Shown here piece after piece: positions 11,016-21,843 of a stretch of 64,000 nucleotides of DNA. Each line of letters begins with the position of its first letter. The stretch's first letter is position 1. Source of the DNA: Tipula vernalis. Lineage: Eukaryota > Arthropoda > Insecta > Diptera > Tipulidae. Both the position numbers and the translations under genes were made by a program. The stretch lies in contig OY282560.1 in the NCBI GenBank assembly GCA_958295665.1, forward strand, positions 49,290,333 through 49,354,332. The letters run 5' to 3'. The notes under the pieces are model-generated. The model was not told the origin of the DNA. It searched no databases and worked only from the letters and a program-made list of their open reading frames with translations.

Positions 11016-11021
11016 GTAAGA
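11016..11021 (+). promoter_or_regulatory. 5' splice site of the long intron
   Basis: GTAAGA directly follows CAAG. It interrupts the reading frame after the first base of a codon (phase 1). Confidence 0.65.
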
Positions 11022-11302
11022 TAATTTGCGAATATAACGATAGTTTTACGATGATTAAGGTTTAGTGTTGTGCAATCAATAAGACTTAACTAAAAATAAC
11101 TGTGTCAAGTTGTTAAAATAATTAGAAAGACCATTACGATTAGAGACTAAGAAATAATTCAGGTCAAATTTAATGTTTTTACAAAAGAAAACCAAAAATA
11201 TCGGTTAATACGAATTTTTAGGCAACTCCAACGTAGTCTTACACTAACCACTTATAGTTTTATAACTGTATTTTTAAATATATATTGTTGAAAAATTAAT
11301 AT

Positions 11303-12471
11303 TGGTTATTACGTTGTTTGAGTGGAAACATGGAAAATAGTTTGTGTTGACCAGAAATTGTGAATGTGAAATAAAAATTGAGTATTTTTAACAAATCATT
11401 ATAAAACTGAAGTTCGGTTAAAATTCGTAAAAATGCAAGAGGAGTCGGAGGAAAATTTTTAAAAAATTTCCATAAATGATAACGAAATTTAATATTTTTA
11501 TTCTTAGCTCGGAATTCGACATTTTCTTTGATTTTGAAGTCCACAATTTTCCAAAAATTGATATTTAACTATAATTAAAACGATTGAAACTTCCCTAAAA
11601 ATATAAATCAATTTGAACTTTTCACATTTTTTAATAACTTTTACCGTCTGTTATGTAGTGAAATAAACTCTAGCAACCAGGTGAGCTTTCAAACTTCAGG
11701 AGTGTAATGATTTTCAGTTGATGCCAAAACAAAATACTCAGTTTCCTTAAAGTATTCTAATTTTCACTTTATAAATTTTTGATGATAGACGAGAAATTAA
11801 CAATGTTTCTGATACTTCCCCAATTCGGGAGTTTAAAGGTTAAATATAATAAAAATTCTTGAAGTTTTCAACAAACAATACGGTTCGTTTACATTAGTGG
11901 AGCGGTTTTTTTCGTTCCGATCCGTATGAGCCAAAAACCACAGTACTTTAGATTTTGAAATTGTTTACTATCACCAAAAGCATATTTCTGGAATTGTGCA
12001 AATCCCCCTATAAGCTGTAAGATATTCTGTTTTGTTTTTTCTTTGAGTCGAAGCTAATCGTTCAAAAGTTAAAATTTAAGCTGTTCATGTGCCAACCAAA
12101 AGTGACAGGTTATCTCATTTGGAGAAATAGCGTTTATGAGATAAGCTATTAACTATCAAAATATTCTAAATTAAATATGCAAAAATTTCCTCCAGAATAT
12201 TTTCGACTTGAGCGGCCTTAGTTGAAATAATAAATTTAAAAGTTTAATACATGTTTATTACAAGTATATTCCTCTAGTCAAAGCTGCAGCATTTACATTA
12301 TTGATAAATACGCATATTCGGTTATTACGTAGTTTGAGTGAAAATTAAAATATGCACTAATTACGTACGTTAGTGGTATCTTTTCTTGTGGAAACCGCAA
12401 ATTTTGTCTTGAGTTATTTAATTAAATATTATTGGTTATTAAGTAGTTTGAGTGAAAATTAAAATATACTC
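11303..12471 (+). repeat. Three dispersed copies of a short intronic motif
   Basis: A motif close to GGTTATTACGTAGTTTGAGTG occurs at 11303-11324, 12319-12357 and 12431-12471. In the last two copies the match continues through GAAAATTAAAATAT. The function is unknown. Confidence 0.6.
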
Positions 12472-12479
12472 AAAATACT

Positions 12480-15400
12480 TCGCTGGATATCGCTTATTAA
12501 GCAGTAAATATAAATTTTTTTTGCGCAAACAAATGTATCTCTGTTATGTAATGAGATTCTGTCATCATAAAACGAAACAATAGCTATTGAAAATAATAAA
12601 TTGATAACTGTCAATTTCGATATGCTTTTCAAATTTTTGATTTGCACTCGTGATAAGCTCGATGGCATAATGACTTGTATATGGATATGCGATTATGAAT
12701 GGTTTTGAAAGATCGTTATTTTTATTTTTTTGTATCAATGGCGGGTCAATCAACATACTATATATACTATAATTGCCAATTATTGTACCGATACGAAAAA
12801 CATTGTTGTGTTAAAGTTCTTTGTGTAGAGACGTGTTGAAATCTTCATCTCTAATCTAAATCAGTCATTCAACCATGCCACCCCGTTTATTTATTTTTTC
12901 AGTTTGTTATTTTTGTGTATTGTTGTGGTTTAGTTTTGATGTTTTTTGTGAATTTAGAAAACAACCACCTACAAAGTTCATCAAAATAATCTATTTTGCT
13001 TTTCGGTTTTATATTTGTATGTATTGATATGCAAATTATGTTGGTTGGAATGTTTTTGGTCAATTTTTTTTTTTTTTTTTTGGGCCAGTGAAATTATGTT
13101 AAATACGTAAACTTGTTTGTGTACATCATATAAAAGTTACCTGCTATATATGCATGTACGTTTTGTGTCAAACGAAATGAAAATCTTATATTTTTATAAA
13201 CAGCGAAGTAATTTTGAGAACTGAAAGGATTTATCGTTTGAGATAATTTTACCTCTTCTTCTTCGTGCATCTTATCATTTTCTCGTCTTGTTTCATTGAA
13301 ATTGTATTGAAAGTTTTATTTTACTTTAAGTAGTTTTGTCGTTTGAGTTTCGTAAAACTTTAAAATAAGATTCTATACAACTTTAGTAAAATTACAGGGT
13401 ATAGTGTATCCAAAACAAAACACTGTAGTATGCAATGTATCTCCTATTTCGAATTTCCATTTTCCAGTTCCAGTTCAATGAACAATGAGATAAATCGATT
13501 GTAAACTGATGTAATTGTTATCAATTATATGCAATATATACATATGTATACAAGGATAGAGATAGAGAAAATAGTTTTGAGATGGCATGCGGTGGGTGAT
13601 GCTGATATAGTTTATGTAAACTGATTTTAATCGAAATCGATGAAGAGAAAAAAATTTATTATGATTGCTTTTATTTTTTATTTTTTCAAAACAACTTTAC
13701 CGTATGATAATCATAACTGTCATTAATCACATGGAAACCAATTCATCATTTCATTTAAACACGACTCATTAACGCGCACGACAGTTGAATGGATTTTTTA
13801 ACGTTAATGTTATTTCCGGAGCAGAAATATTTAACCGGCATTTTACGAAGATTAACAATATGTCATAATTTTCGACAGGTTTACCTTTCTCTTAATTATA
13901 TATCAACCTTGAAGCCATGTTCTTAACACCAAAAATAATGTATTGAGAATATTTAAACTCGAATATGTAGAGCTAACTTCGAGGGACAGTGTTATTGATC
14001 ATAAAATGCATAAAACAAAACAGATGCGCTAGTACGTTCAACCAACTAATTGATGAGCAAACAGTGTTAACCTACTTTCCCAACATATTATATGATCGGG
14101 TTTAAGTGGAGGCTGTTGATCGGTGACTTCAGCAAGTTCGTTGCAAAAATATTTCAATCTTGTCAAATCTCTGTCAGTACTCTTGAAGATAATTATTAAT
14201 AGCTTGATTTGAGATTTGGCAATTCATTTTTTGTTCCGAGAAACGAGCACAATGAATGACAATCATGGTGCCCGTGAATTGGATTATTTTGGATGACCTT
14301 GAAATGACCTGCCAAGCTCAATTTTTTTTAATATAAACTTTATAAATTGAGGGCTCTGATAAAAAAAAAGAATATTTTAGACGAAAGTTTTTTTTTATAG
14401 TCAGTCCACAATGAACTGCTCACTCGACTCAAATTTATCGTTTTTTGTTAATTCTATTTTAAAATTAAATTCCCTGTTTTTGCATAGAATACCATTTTAT
14501 AAGCTATTTTCTATAGTCAAAGGTACAAACCAAGTTTAAACCAACATAAGTTAGCAGCAACATTGCGTGCATGGTTTATGATTTTGAACCGTTTTCACCA
14601 ATAGAGGTAAGCATTAAAGAAGTTGTCTTGCTAATAGTGAGAAATCACTCTGTTTTCATCTTGGCTCGAGCGAGTTTTTATGTTATTTTAGAGTGAAATT
14701 TTGGTGTGCTGAAAATGGTTGGTGTTTTTAAAGTCACATGGTCCTCGTCTTAAACTTGTCGAGAAAGGGGGTGTCCTCACGTCTTTCGATTAAAACTAAA
14801 AATGTGAAATGATAAATTACATAAAAGTACCGGTTTTTTTAATACGGCATTTTTTGGTGACCCAAGGGTCACCAGAGATCGGTAACATGTAACTTTTTTG
14901 GTAACTTATTGCTCCTGAACTAAAGTTTATTAAATGTCCGTGTTTATTAAACTGTGGATGAGTTGAAGATGAATTATGGGAGTCGATAGTCCCACAGGTG
15001 TCTCGCATGAATATTAATATCTTGGTGGTAATTGATTAGCAAAGCATCAGTATATTTTGCCAACTTTTATTTTATTTTATAAAGCAATATAAGTTTTTAG
15101 CCATTATTTTAAGCTTAATAGACAGATAAGAGAAATTAGTGGTGATCGTTGACGACACAGGAGCTTTAAAATAAATATCAGTTTCAAGAGAAGAGGCTGT
15201 TGCAAAACTGAAATGAATAAACACCCAAAATTTTGGTTCTCTGAAAGGAAGATTTCCATTCCTATTTTAAAATGAAATTTTCGTTTTCCAAAAATTTTGG
15301 AAAAAGAAGGTTTAGTTTTAAATTAGTCTGGAAAATTGGGGTTTACATTTTTTTTATACTAAATAAATCGAATATATACATAACAAAGTTGCTTTATCGC

Positions 15401-15740
15401 TCCCTAAAAATGGGCTTTATGTCTCCTTAACCCTCAGAAAAAACAAATGCGGTTAATCTTCTTGCAAAAGTCAATCCTTTAGTGATCTTTATTGTTTTAT
15501 TTACCAAATTAAATTTTACCTTTTCCAGAATTTACATATCAGCGAGAAAATTTAAGTCAGAGCCGCCAAAGCAAAAAGCCCGTTGGTGGTATTTCTTAAT
15601 TTTTTAGGAAATAAGACCCATGGATTCTATTTTTGTAATACTTTGAAAATAAAACGCCCTATAGAAATGCCCAAACAGGTTTTTGGCCGATTCTTCAAAA
15701 TAAACAATCGCCAAAAATTTAAATTTTGGTTGAATTTGAA
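12480..15740. other. Intron sequence without recognisable genes
   Basis: AT-rich sequence with short homopolymer runs (poly-T at about 13070-13082). Minus-strand frames of 60-70 codons (12459-12756, 14817-15008) have no motifs. Confidence 0.5.
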
Positions 15741-15760
15741 TTTCCTGTTTGGGCATTTTC
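15666..15760. repeat. Short inverted repeat
   Basis: ATGCCCAAACAGG at about 15666 is repeated in inverse as CCTGTTTGGGCAT at about 15743, with a loop of roughly 60 bp. It sits just 3' (in element sense) of the Penelope fragment and may be part of it. Confidence 0.5.
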
Positions 15761-15980
15761 ATTTTTCAGCGATTATTCGTGTCGCTTTTGCGAATTCATG
15801 TAGCACTTTGATCTTTGTACCTAATTCTATGGTTACTCTATTAGGTGATTTATTAATTTCGTGAGGTTGATGGCTGAATCTCTGCATGAATGACCTTCCT
15901 GTTTGACCGATATATAATATCGGGCTATCGTTACATTTCAATTTGTCAAGATACATGCAATGTCAAGGGTTTCGCGTTGT
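15759..15980 (-). pseudogene. Penelope-like GIY-YIG endonuclease fragment
   Basis: A minus-strand frame reads LKCNDSPILYIGQTGRSFMQRFSHQ followed by HEFAKATRII. The YIGQTGRSF block after a CND motif is the GIY-YIG endonuclease core found at the C-terminus of Penelope-like elements, where it nicks the target DNA. The canonical Gly-Ile-Tyr upstream is degraded and the reverse transcriptase is absent. An adjoining frame (15960-16040) seems to be coding remnant in a shifted frame. Only about 70 residues survive. Confidence 0.7.
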
Positions 15981-16039
15981 ATATTATTTTATTGTTTGCT
16001 TTATATGCTTCGTTTACCGCATTTGTGTAATATCTACCG

Positions 16040-16043
<4 letters not shown>

Positions 16044-16116
<73 letters not shown>
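16044..16116. repeat. (TA)n microsatellite
   Basis: About 36 uninterrupted TA units. Long alternating Ile-Tyr reading frames on both strands here are artefacts of the repeat. Confidence 0.97.
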
Positions 16117-16119
<3 letters not shown>

Positions 16120-16204
16120 GTTTGAGTAGAATTCTGGCAAATTACGGGTTGCTGCAGACATTATATTGTGAATTGGATTTGATATCGATTCCCAAATAAA
16201 ACAT

Positions 16205-16711
16205 TTACAACTGATCAACATGACGGCTCAATGATTGAGAAATTTTCATTGAAATAGGGCTTGTTGTTCTGATAACAGAAGCAGGTATCCATTTTGTACG
16301 CGGCGAGTAGTTTCGCGCCCAAAGTGTGGAACCATCAAACATTTTTTGTGCCTGGGCGATCACTGGTTTAGTCTTGTGACCGTTGTCAGGGTTAAAATAA
16401 TCGAAGAAAGTTTGATTACCTGGATTAAATAGGAGTTCGGCGGGTGTGCTGCTGGTTGCAGTTGATGGTGGTGCAGAAACATCAGATAATCTTTCGTTGT
16501 TTTGACCATTATCTCCTACTGCCCATTTTAACGTGTATGCTATGGAGACATCGAGCGGAGTCGAACTCGAAGCGAAAATGTCATCGGCCTGGATGGTCGG
16601 CTTATGTACCGTATGTGTAAGCAGCATTTCTTCTTCCTCTGGGACGATCGTGGTATCCGTAACGGGAAGTCTATTAAGGCTGTCAGTGTTCCTTAAAATC
16701 CTTTGTGGCAC
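16205..16711 (-). pseudogene. Gypsy RNase H tail fused to integrase C-terminus
   Basis: A single open frame of 168 codons joins the end of the RNase H/connection region (LNRLPVTDTTIVPEEEEMLL) to the integrase C-terminal part (TPAELLFNPGNQTFFDYFNPD, WARNYSPRTKWIPASVIRTT, RHVDQL). The zinc-binding and DDE catalytic parts of integrase should lie between them and are deleted without losing the frame. In the family the C-terminal part helps integrase bind DNA. The open frame is probably chance survival. Confidence 0.75.
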
Positions 16712-17290
16712 TGGAGACGTCTTTGAATGTGTAGGCGTTCAGGAAAGTACTACAACTATATTCGATCGGGTCCAGTATTACTTGTCGAATGAATTTCTTT
16801 AACTCTACTTCAACTGCTGTTGCCAAACGAATTGGAATGGCTTTTGGATCCACTAGCAAAATATCCGGGGTAGTGACGGTGTAGTATTTTCCGGAATATT
16901 CTTTGGAATGTTGTCTCGGAGATAATAGTCCACTTCGAAACGACACGCAACATGGTTGATGGTGACGGTAGCAGAGGTACTAATAGCAGAAGGAGTGGAA
17001 ATAATTTTCAATTCTCTGTAATGACGATTCGAACGCTTTTGGTGGTTTTTTGGTTCATTGCGGCTGCTGGCCATCGCCCGACAAACCTATTGGAGATGTC
17101 CCCTTATACCACAAAAGAAATACATAGTAATACGGAATTGGCATGTGGAACGCTCATGGTCCTCCTCGCAGCTGAAACACTCTTTTGAACGTGATGATTT
17201 CTTTTGTTGATTAAATTTGGTCGGGGCTACTTGATGTTTAGGCATGAATTGCTTCACTTAGCTTTTATTATTATTTATTGTAGCATTACT
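16205..17290 (-). mobile_element. Mag-like Ty3/gypsy deletion derivative
   Basis: Reading the minus strand from about 17290 there are, in the usual order but each shortened, gag zinc knuckles (CFSCEEDHERSTC, then CGIRGHLQ-stop-VC, about 17130-17190), a protease start (VACRFEVD, about 16945), the N-terminal edge of reverse transcriptase (AVEVELKKFIRQVILDPIEYS, about 16760-16830), the RNase H/integrase link (SLNRLPV...VPEEEEMLLTHT, about 16590-16690) and the integrase C-terminus (TPAELLFNPGNQTF, then WARNYSPRTKWIPASV and SRHVDQL, 16205-16450). All catalytic cores are missing. About 1.1 kb now stands for a pol gene of over 3 kb. Confidence 0.8.
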
Positions 17291-17418
17291 TATTGCCGTC
17301 ACAATCACTAATAGACTAAATGGTCATGAGGTGATTACAATTGAACGGCATATATATAATTGTCTATGTACGGTTAAAATTTCATGAAAATTTGGGAGAA
17401 CGAAACCGGAACAGTTTC

Positions 17419-18893
17419 CTAATTATAATTCTTAGGACTAAACCCAAGTTCCAGATCCTGTGGTGATCCTTGCGGATTTTGTGGCAGGTCTGGATTTGAT
17501 AGTGATGGTTGAACTAGCTGATCGTCCTTCAAAATATGCGCTGGCTTCAGTCGATCCACTGAAACTTTTGTTTCTCGACCCTTTGCTTCCAGTACGAAAT
17601 ATTTGTCATGTCGTTCCTTGACGAGGTATGGCGGTATTGTATGCGGCTGACAAAGGTGGTTGGACCGCGTCATTTCGTACAAAAACGAACTCAGTTTGGC
17701 GAAGCGTTGCGTGCTCGAAGACGTCCTGCGATGTGATGTGATGCGCTGTGGATGTAGGCTGCAACGCGCTCATATTTTATTTAAGGATTTTGATAAATTC
17801 GTGCTGATTGGTCGATGAGCTTTCCGCGAAAATTTCTCCGGGTAATTGAAGATTTGTTCCGTATAACATTTCAGCTGGAGTGACACCGATATCCTCTTTG
17901 GGTATTGTGCATAGACCAAGGAGAACGATGGGCAGTTGAGATACCTAGTCTTGATTTCGCCGGCATGTTTGATTGAAGATGTCTTGGTGTAGATCGCAAA
18001 TGCTTCGTGCCGCAGAGTCGGTTTAATTCTGTAAAGATTTGCGACTCGAACTGGCGTCCTTGGTCTGATGTTATGCGTAGAGGCGTCCCAAAGTGAGCAA
18101 TCCATCCGGAAATCAGCGTACTGGCGACTCGCTCAGGTGTGATGTCTTTCATCGGGATGGCTTCTGGCCACCGAGAAAATCTGTCAATTATTGTCAATAG
18201 ATATCGATATCCCTGTGATGGAGGCAATGGTCCAACAATATCGATATTGATATGCTCGAAACGTTTAGTCGGCGGTGTTGTTGTCGAAAAAGGAGATTTC
18301 GTATGAATGCGCTCACCTTTGCTTGTTGACACGCCTGACAATGTTTGACGAATGTTGCACAATTCTTTCGAAGTCTTGGCCAGACAAATCTCTTAGCTAT
18401 TAATTTGGTCGTTGCTCGCACGCCTGGGTGCGCAATGGAATGGAAATGACTCATCACTGCACTTTTGTATTTTTGTGTGACAAACCCCCGCGACACCCGG
18501 AAAATGTATGTATTTTAACTGGAGGGACGTCGTATTGCAGTTAAGCAATGTCTGTATCTCTGGATCGGTAGTTTGATCAATCGAAATATCGTCGTAACTC
18601 CATTCTTGTGCGATTGTTTCAATCCTCGATAACAAGTCTGCTGTATGATTATCTCTTCCTTTGATGTGCCGTATGTTTGTGGTAAACTGGCTAATGTAGT
18701 CCAGATGGCGAATTCGACGCGGAGTAGCCTTGTCAGATTTCTGCTCGAACGCGTACACCAACGGCTTGTGATCAGTGTATATGAAGGCATTGTGACCTTC
18801 GAACATATATCGGTCAATTTCTTTGAAAAATATCCCAATGGTTGAGCTTGTCCATCGATGGTCTGATGTAGCACCGCGAATCTGAGGCATCAA
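17419..18893 (-). pseudogene. CsRn1-like pol: RNase H and integrase
   Basis: Overlapping minus frames encode RNase H (QPLGYFSKKLT; MFEGHNAFIYTDHKPLVYAF; HIKGRDNHTADLLSRI, 18560-18890), the integrase zinc domain (HFHSIAHPGVRATTKLIAKR...HCQACQQAKV, 18320-18460), and the catalytic core with its first two Asp (NIDIVGPLPPSQGYRYLLTI; ITSDQGRQFES, 18030-18260). The segment that should carry the catalytic Glu is damaged. The frame resumes with IVLLGLCTIPKEDIGVTPAEM (about 17870-17930) and ends in a C-terminal DNA-binding part with VSVDRLKPAHI (17540-17580). Frameshifts occur near 18360, 18490 and 17770. Confidence 0.85.
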
Positions 18894-19002
18894 CGTTTAG
18901 TGATAATTGAGCGTTAGGCATGGGATATGCGAGCAAGGTTGCTTTTGCTAAATCTTCTTTACATTTGACGAATGCTTCTTCCGCTTCCGCTGTCCATTCA
19001 AG

Positions 19003-20200
19003 TTAACTCTGGTCGTTCTTCACGTTGCCCTTGATCAGGCTTTGTAAGGTAATCTGGTGTTTGATAGCATGAGGGATAAACTTTCTGTAAAAGTTTACCA
19101 TTGCTAGACAACTTTTTAGCTGCTTAGCGATCGTTGGTTTTGGAAACTCTTTTACGATTTCGATTTTGCTTGGTAGTGGTTTCAGACCTTTGGGTGTGAC
19201 CATATGACCCCAAAAATCTATCTCATCTTTGAAAAATTCGCATTTCGCGATGTTTATTCGAAGTCCGAAATCCCGTGCTCGTTTTCCGAAGCGATGAGAA
19301 AATCGTCGATGTATCCAAACACTTATTGTAGATCTCTTGTAGCATGATCAACATACCGCTGGAACGTCTGGGCGGCGTTGCACAAGCCGAAGATCATGTA
19401 TACGAACTCAAACAGCCCAAATGGTGTTATTATGGCTGTTTTGTGTATGTCTGCCGGTCTGCCGGCTCTATAGGTATTTGATAAAATGCCTTGTGCAAAT
19501 CAAGTTTTGAAAATATTTTTTTATTTCGCACTGCGTTAGTCTTGTTTATACGGCAAAGGATATTTATCCGGAACTGTTATTGCATTCAGCGCTCTAAAAT
19601 CGCCGCAAGGTCGCCAGGAACCATCTGCTTTCTTCACTATGTGAAGTGAGCTTGCGTAATGGCTTTTTGAGGGTCTGCATATGCCGTCGTCTTTTGCAGC
19701 TTGGAACTTGTCTGGTGATAGACGACGTGCCTTAGAGAAGACTGCGTTGCCCTTGGTGACGATGTGGTGTGTCACACCATCGATCGGGCGTAGTGATGAT
19801 GTTGGTTGTGAAACATCCTTAAATTCTTCGAGCAGATCGGCGGTTGGATCGTTTATACTGAACGTTTTGAGCTGTAGTGAAGCACTTGTTAACCGGCATC
19901 CCGTCGACTTGAGTGACGTAAGCTTATCAATAAGAGCGTTATTCTTTACGTCGACAAGGAGATCGTAATGAGTCAGGAAATCGGATCCAACTATTGGTTG
20001 ACTCACATCGGCTATCACGAACGTCCAGTGAAAATCTCTCCGCAGGCCAAGGTTTACCTTTAAGGTGCATTCGCCGTATGTGTCAATCGGAGTACCATTG
20101 GCTGCGAAAAGTTTGACGGCTTTTGGGTTAAATTTTGACTTCAACTGCTGTGCTGGCGGCAAGACTGAAATATCAGCGCCGGTGTCGATTAAAAATATCT
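19003..20200 (-). pseudogene. CsRn1-like pol: protease and reverse transcriptase
   Basis: The frame ending at 19536 carries the aspartic protease downstream half ([40 protein letters not shown]) and RT block 1 ([34 protein letters not shown]). After shifts the catalytic YIDDFLIAS appears near 19300 and the thumb region (ATVKQLKSFLAM-like, NFYRKFIPHA) at 19060-19150. Reverse transcriptase copies the element RNA primed by tRNA at 26410-26418. The YxDD motif is intact, but at least two frameshifts and stops break the gene between 19500 and 19200. Confidence 0.85.
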
Positions 20201-20290
20201 TCTGTGACGCCGAATCTTTAATGAATATCCGATTTAGTTCGAAGCCGTCGTTGTTGAGGGCTGGCAGGTTACCCGACTGTAATCTGCGCC

Positions 20291-21579
20291 CTATTGGTTT
20301 TTTTGTTGTGAAGGGGTAAGGAAATTACAGGGATCTCTACATTTGCGAGCATCCATTCCATACTTCCGATGGTTTACACAAGTGGTTGGCTTTGTTCGAA
20401 TTGGGCTACGATGACCTTTTTGACTTTCGCGTTCGTCGTCTGCGTAATCCACGCGTGAACGACTGTTTGAGCGATTTCTATCTTCTCGTTGATATAATTC
20501 GTCGACTTTATTCGTAAGCTCAGCAATAGCTATCTGAACTTCGTTTTTGTCAGTAACTTGAGATACTTGGGCAACATGTGTATTCCTGCTGTCCAACGCT
20601 TCAATAAGAGACACGTTTTCAGGATGCACGGCATTCGCTTTGTTCCCGACTATAACTGCACAAACTTCTGTTGGCATTCGTTCGAGCCAAAAATGCCTTA
20701 CTAAACTGAGCTGCTCCGCGTAATGTTGAGCAAGGCCGTCGGTTTGTTCGTCCCTCGTGGAGTTCCGGCTAGTAACTTACGAAGTTGTTGGGTTTCACTG
20801 TCGGCGAAATTGGCTATTATAGCTTTTTTCAGTGGTGCATACTTGTTGCCATGAACAACACTTCTTAAAATGCCAGCGACTTGAGTCAGCAGGTTGGTAT
20901 CTAGAGCTGCAACCAGTGTATCGTATTTTGCTGCATCGTCATTAGCGATATTGCGACGATTGAACCACGTTTCGAGCTGGAAGAACCACATTTCAACGTT
21001 ATCTCGACTAAAAATAGGTATTGGGAGTCGATCGTAATAATGTCGATTGAGCGTTGGCTGTTCTGACATAAGCGCGTCTGTTGTATCGGCTGCTGTACCG
21101 TTTGTGGTTGCATCTGTGGCTGATGCATCGTCTGATGTTGCGCATGTGGCTGTTGTACCGTTTTTTGTTCGATCAGGCGTTGCATTAACCCTGTTAAGTG
21201 CGCAACCTGTTGTTTTAATTGCGTGTTTTGAGTTTGCAATTCTTCTAACGTTAACGGTCGAACAGAAATGCCTGTTGCAACATCCTTCGGATTGGTTTTT
21301 ACCGTCGTAAATTGAACTGTAGCGTGGTGGTTTGTGACGTAATTCCGCTGCCTGTGTTTCTGCTACGTTGAATGTTTCTGGTTGTTGCGTTTGAGCAACA
21401 GTATTTAACTCCGTTGTCGTTGAAGTTGACACTATTTTGTGTACAACTGAATTTTCAATTTGGTTGATTTCGCCGGTGGTTGTTCCGTTAGAGGATATAT
21501 TTATGGTCGGCTTTGATAATGCTGCGGCTGAAGTAACTATTGTATCGATGCTGGATGTAGATTCGCTAGTCGTAGACAT
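20291..21579 (-). pseudogene. CsRn1-like gag
   Basis: The likely start is the Met of MSTTSESTSS at 21579. The N-terminal part is Ser/Thr-rich. A Gln/His-rich coiled segment (LQTQNTQLKQQVAHLTGLMQ) lies in a shifted frame at 21050-21250. The capsid region follows back in the first frame (PIPIFSRDNVEMWFFQLETWF; TLVAALDTNLLTQVAGILRS; RKLLAGTPRG, 20700-21010), and the CHCC motif is at 20310-20390. Gag packages the element RNA into particles. Two compensating frameshifts flank the Gln/His-rich part and a stop lies near 20690. Confidence 0.85.
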
Positions 21580-21637
21580 TTTACGATTATTCACTGCGAT
21601 TAATTGTTGGAAACCGTATTACAGGTTATGTTTTCCG

Positions 21638-21649
21638 AATTGTATCCAC
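21638..21649. repeat. Target-site duplication, left copy (R1 insertion)
   Basis: AATTGTATCCAC, directly left of the poly-T. It matches 26277-26288 with one substitution. Confidence 0.8.
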
Positions 21650-21843
21650 GTTTTTTTTTTTTTTTGTTGTAAGGATCTGGGGAAAAAATTCATTTACGAA
21701 CTCCTGGAGAGATATTGACTCCAGGGAGTGTGGGACTCCTTTCGACTACCCACTAAAATACCCTAGACCCCCGCCACCGTATCCCTTGCCCCCCTGGTAC
21801 CACCGTCAGGTATTTCATCATTGGGAGGATCTAGCTTGCGCTA

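Noticed and set aside
16044..16200. Open frames of alternating Ile-Tyr on both strands
   Set aside because: They are produced by the (TA)n microsatellite.
17200..17418. 3' LTR of the CsRn1-like element
   Set aside because: The segment shows no match to the right-hand LTR at 26420-26558, and the next gypsy relic begins at about 17290.
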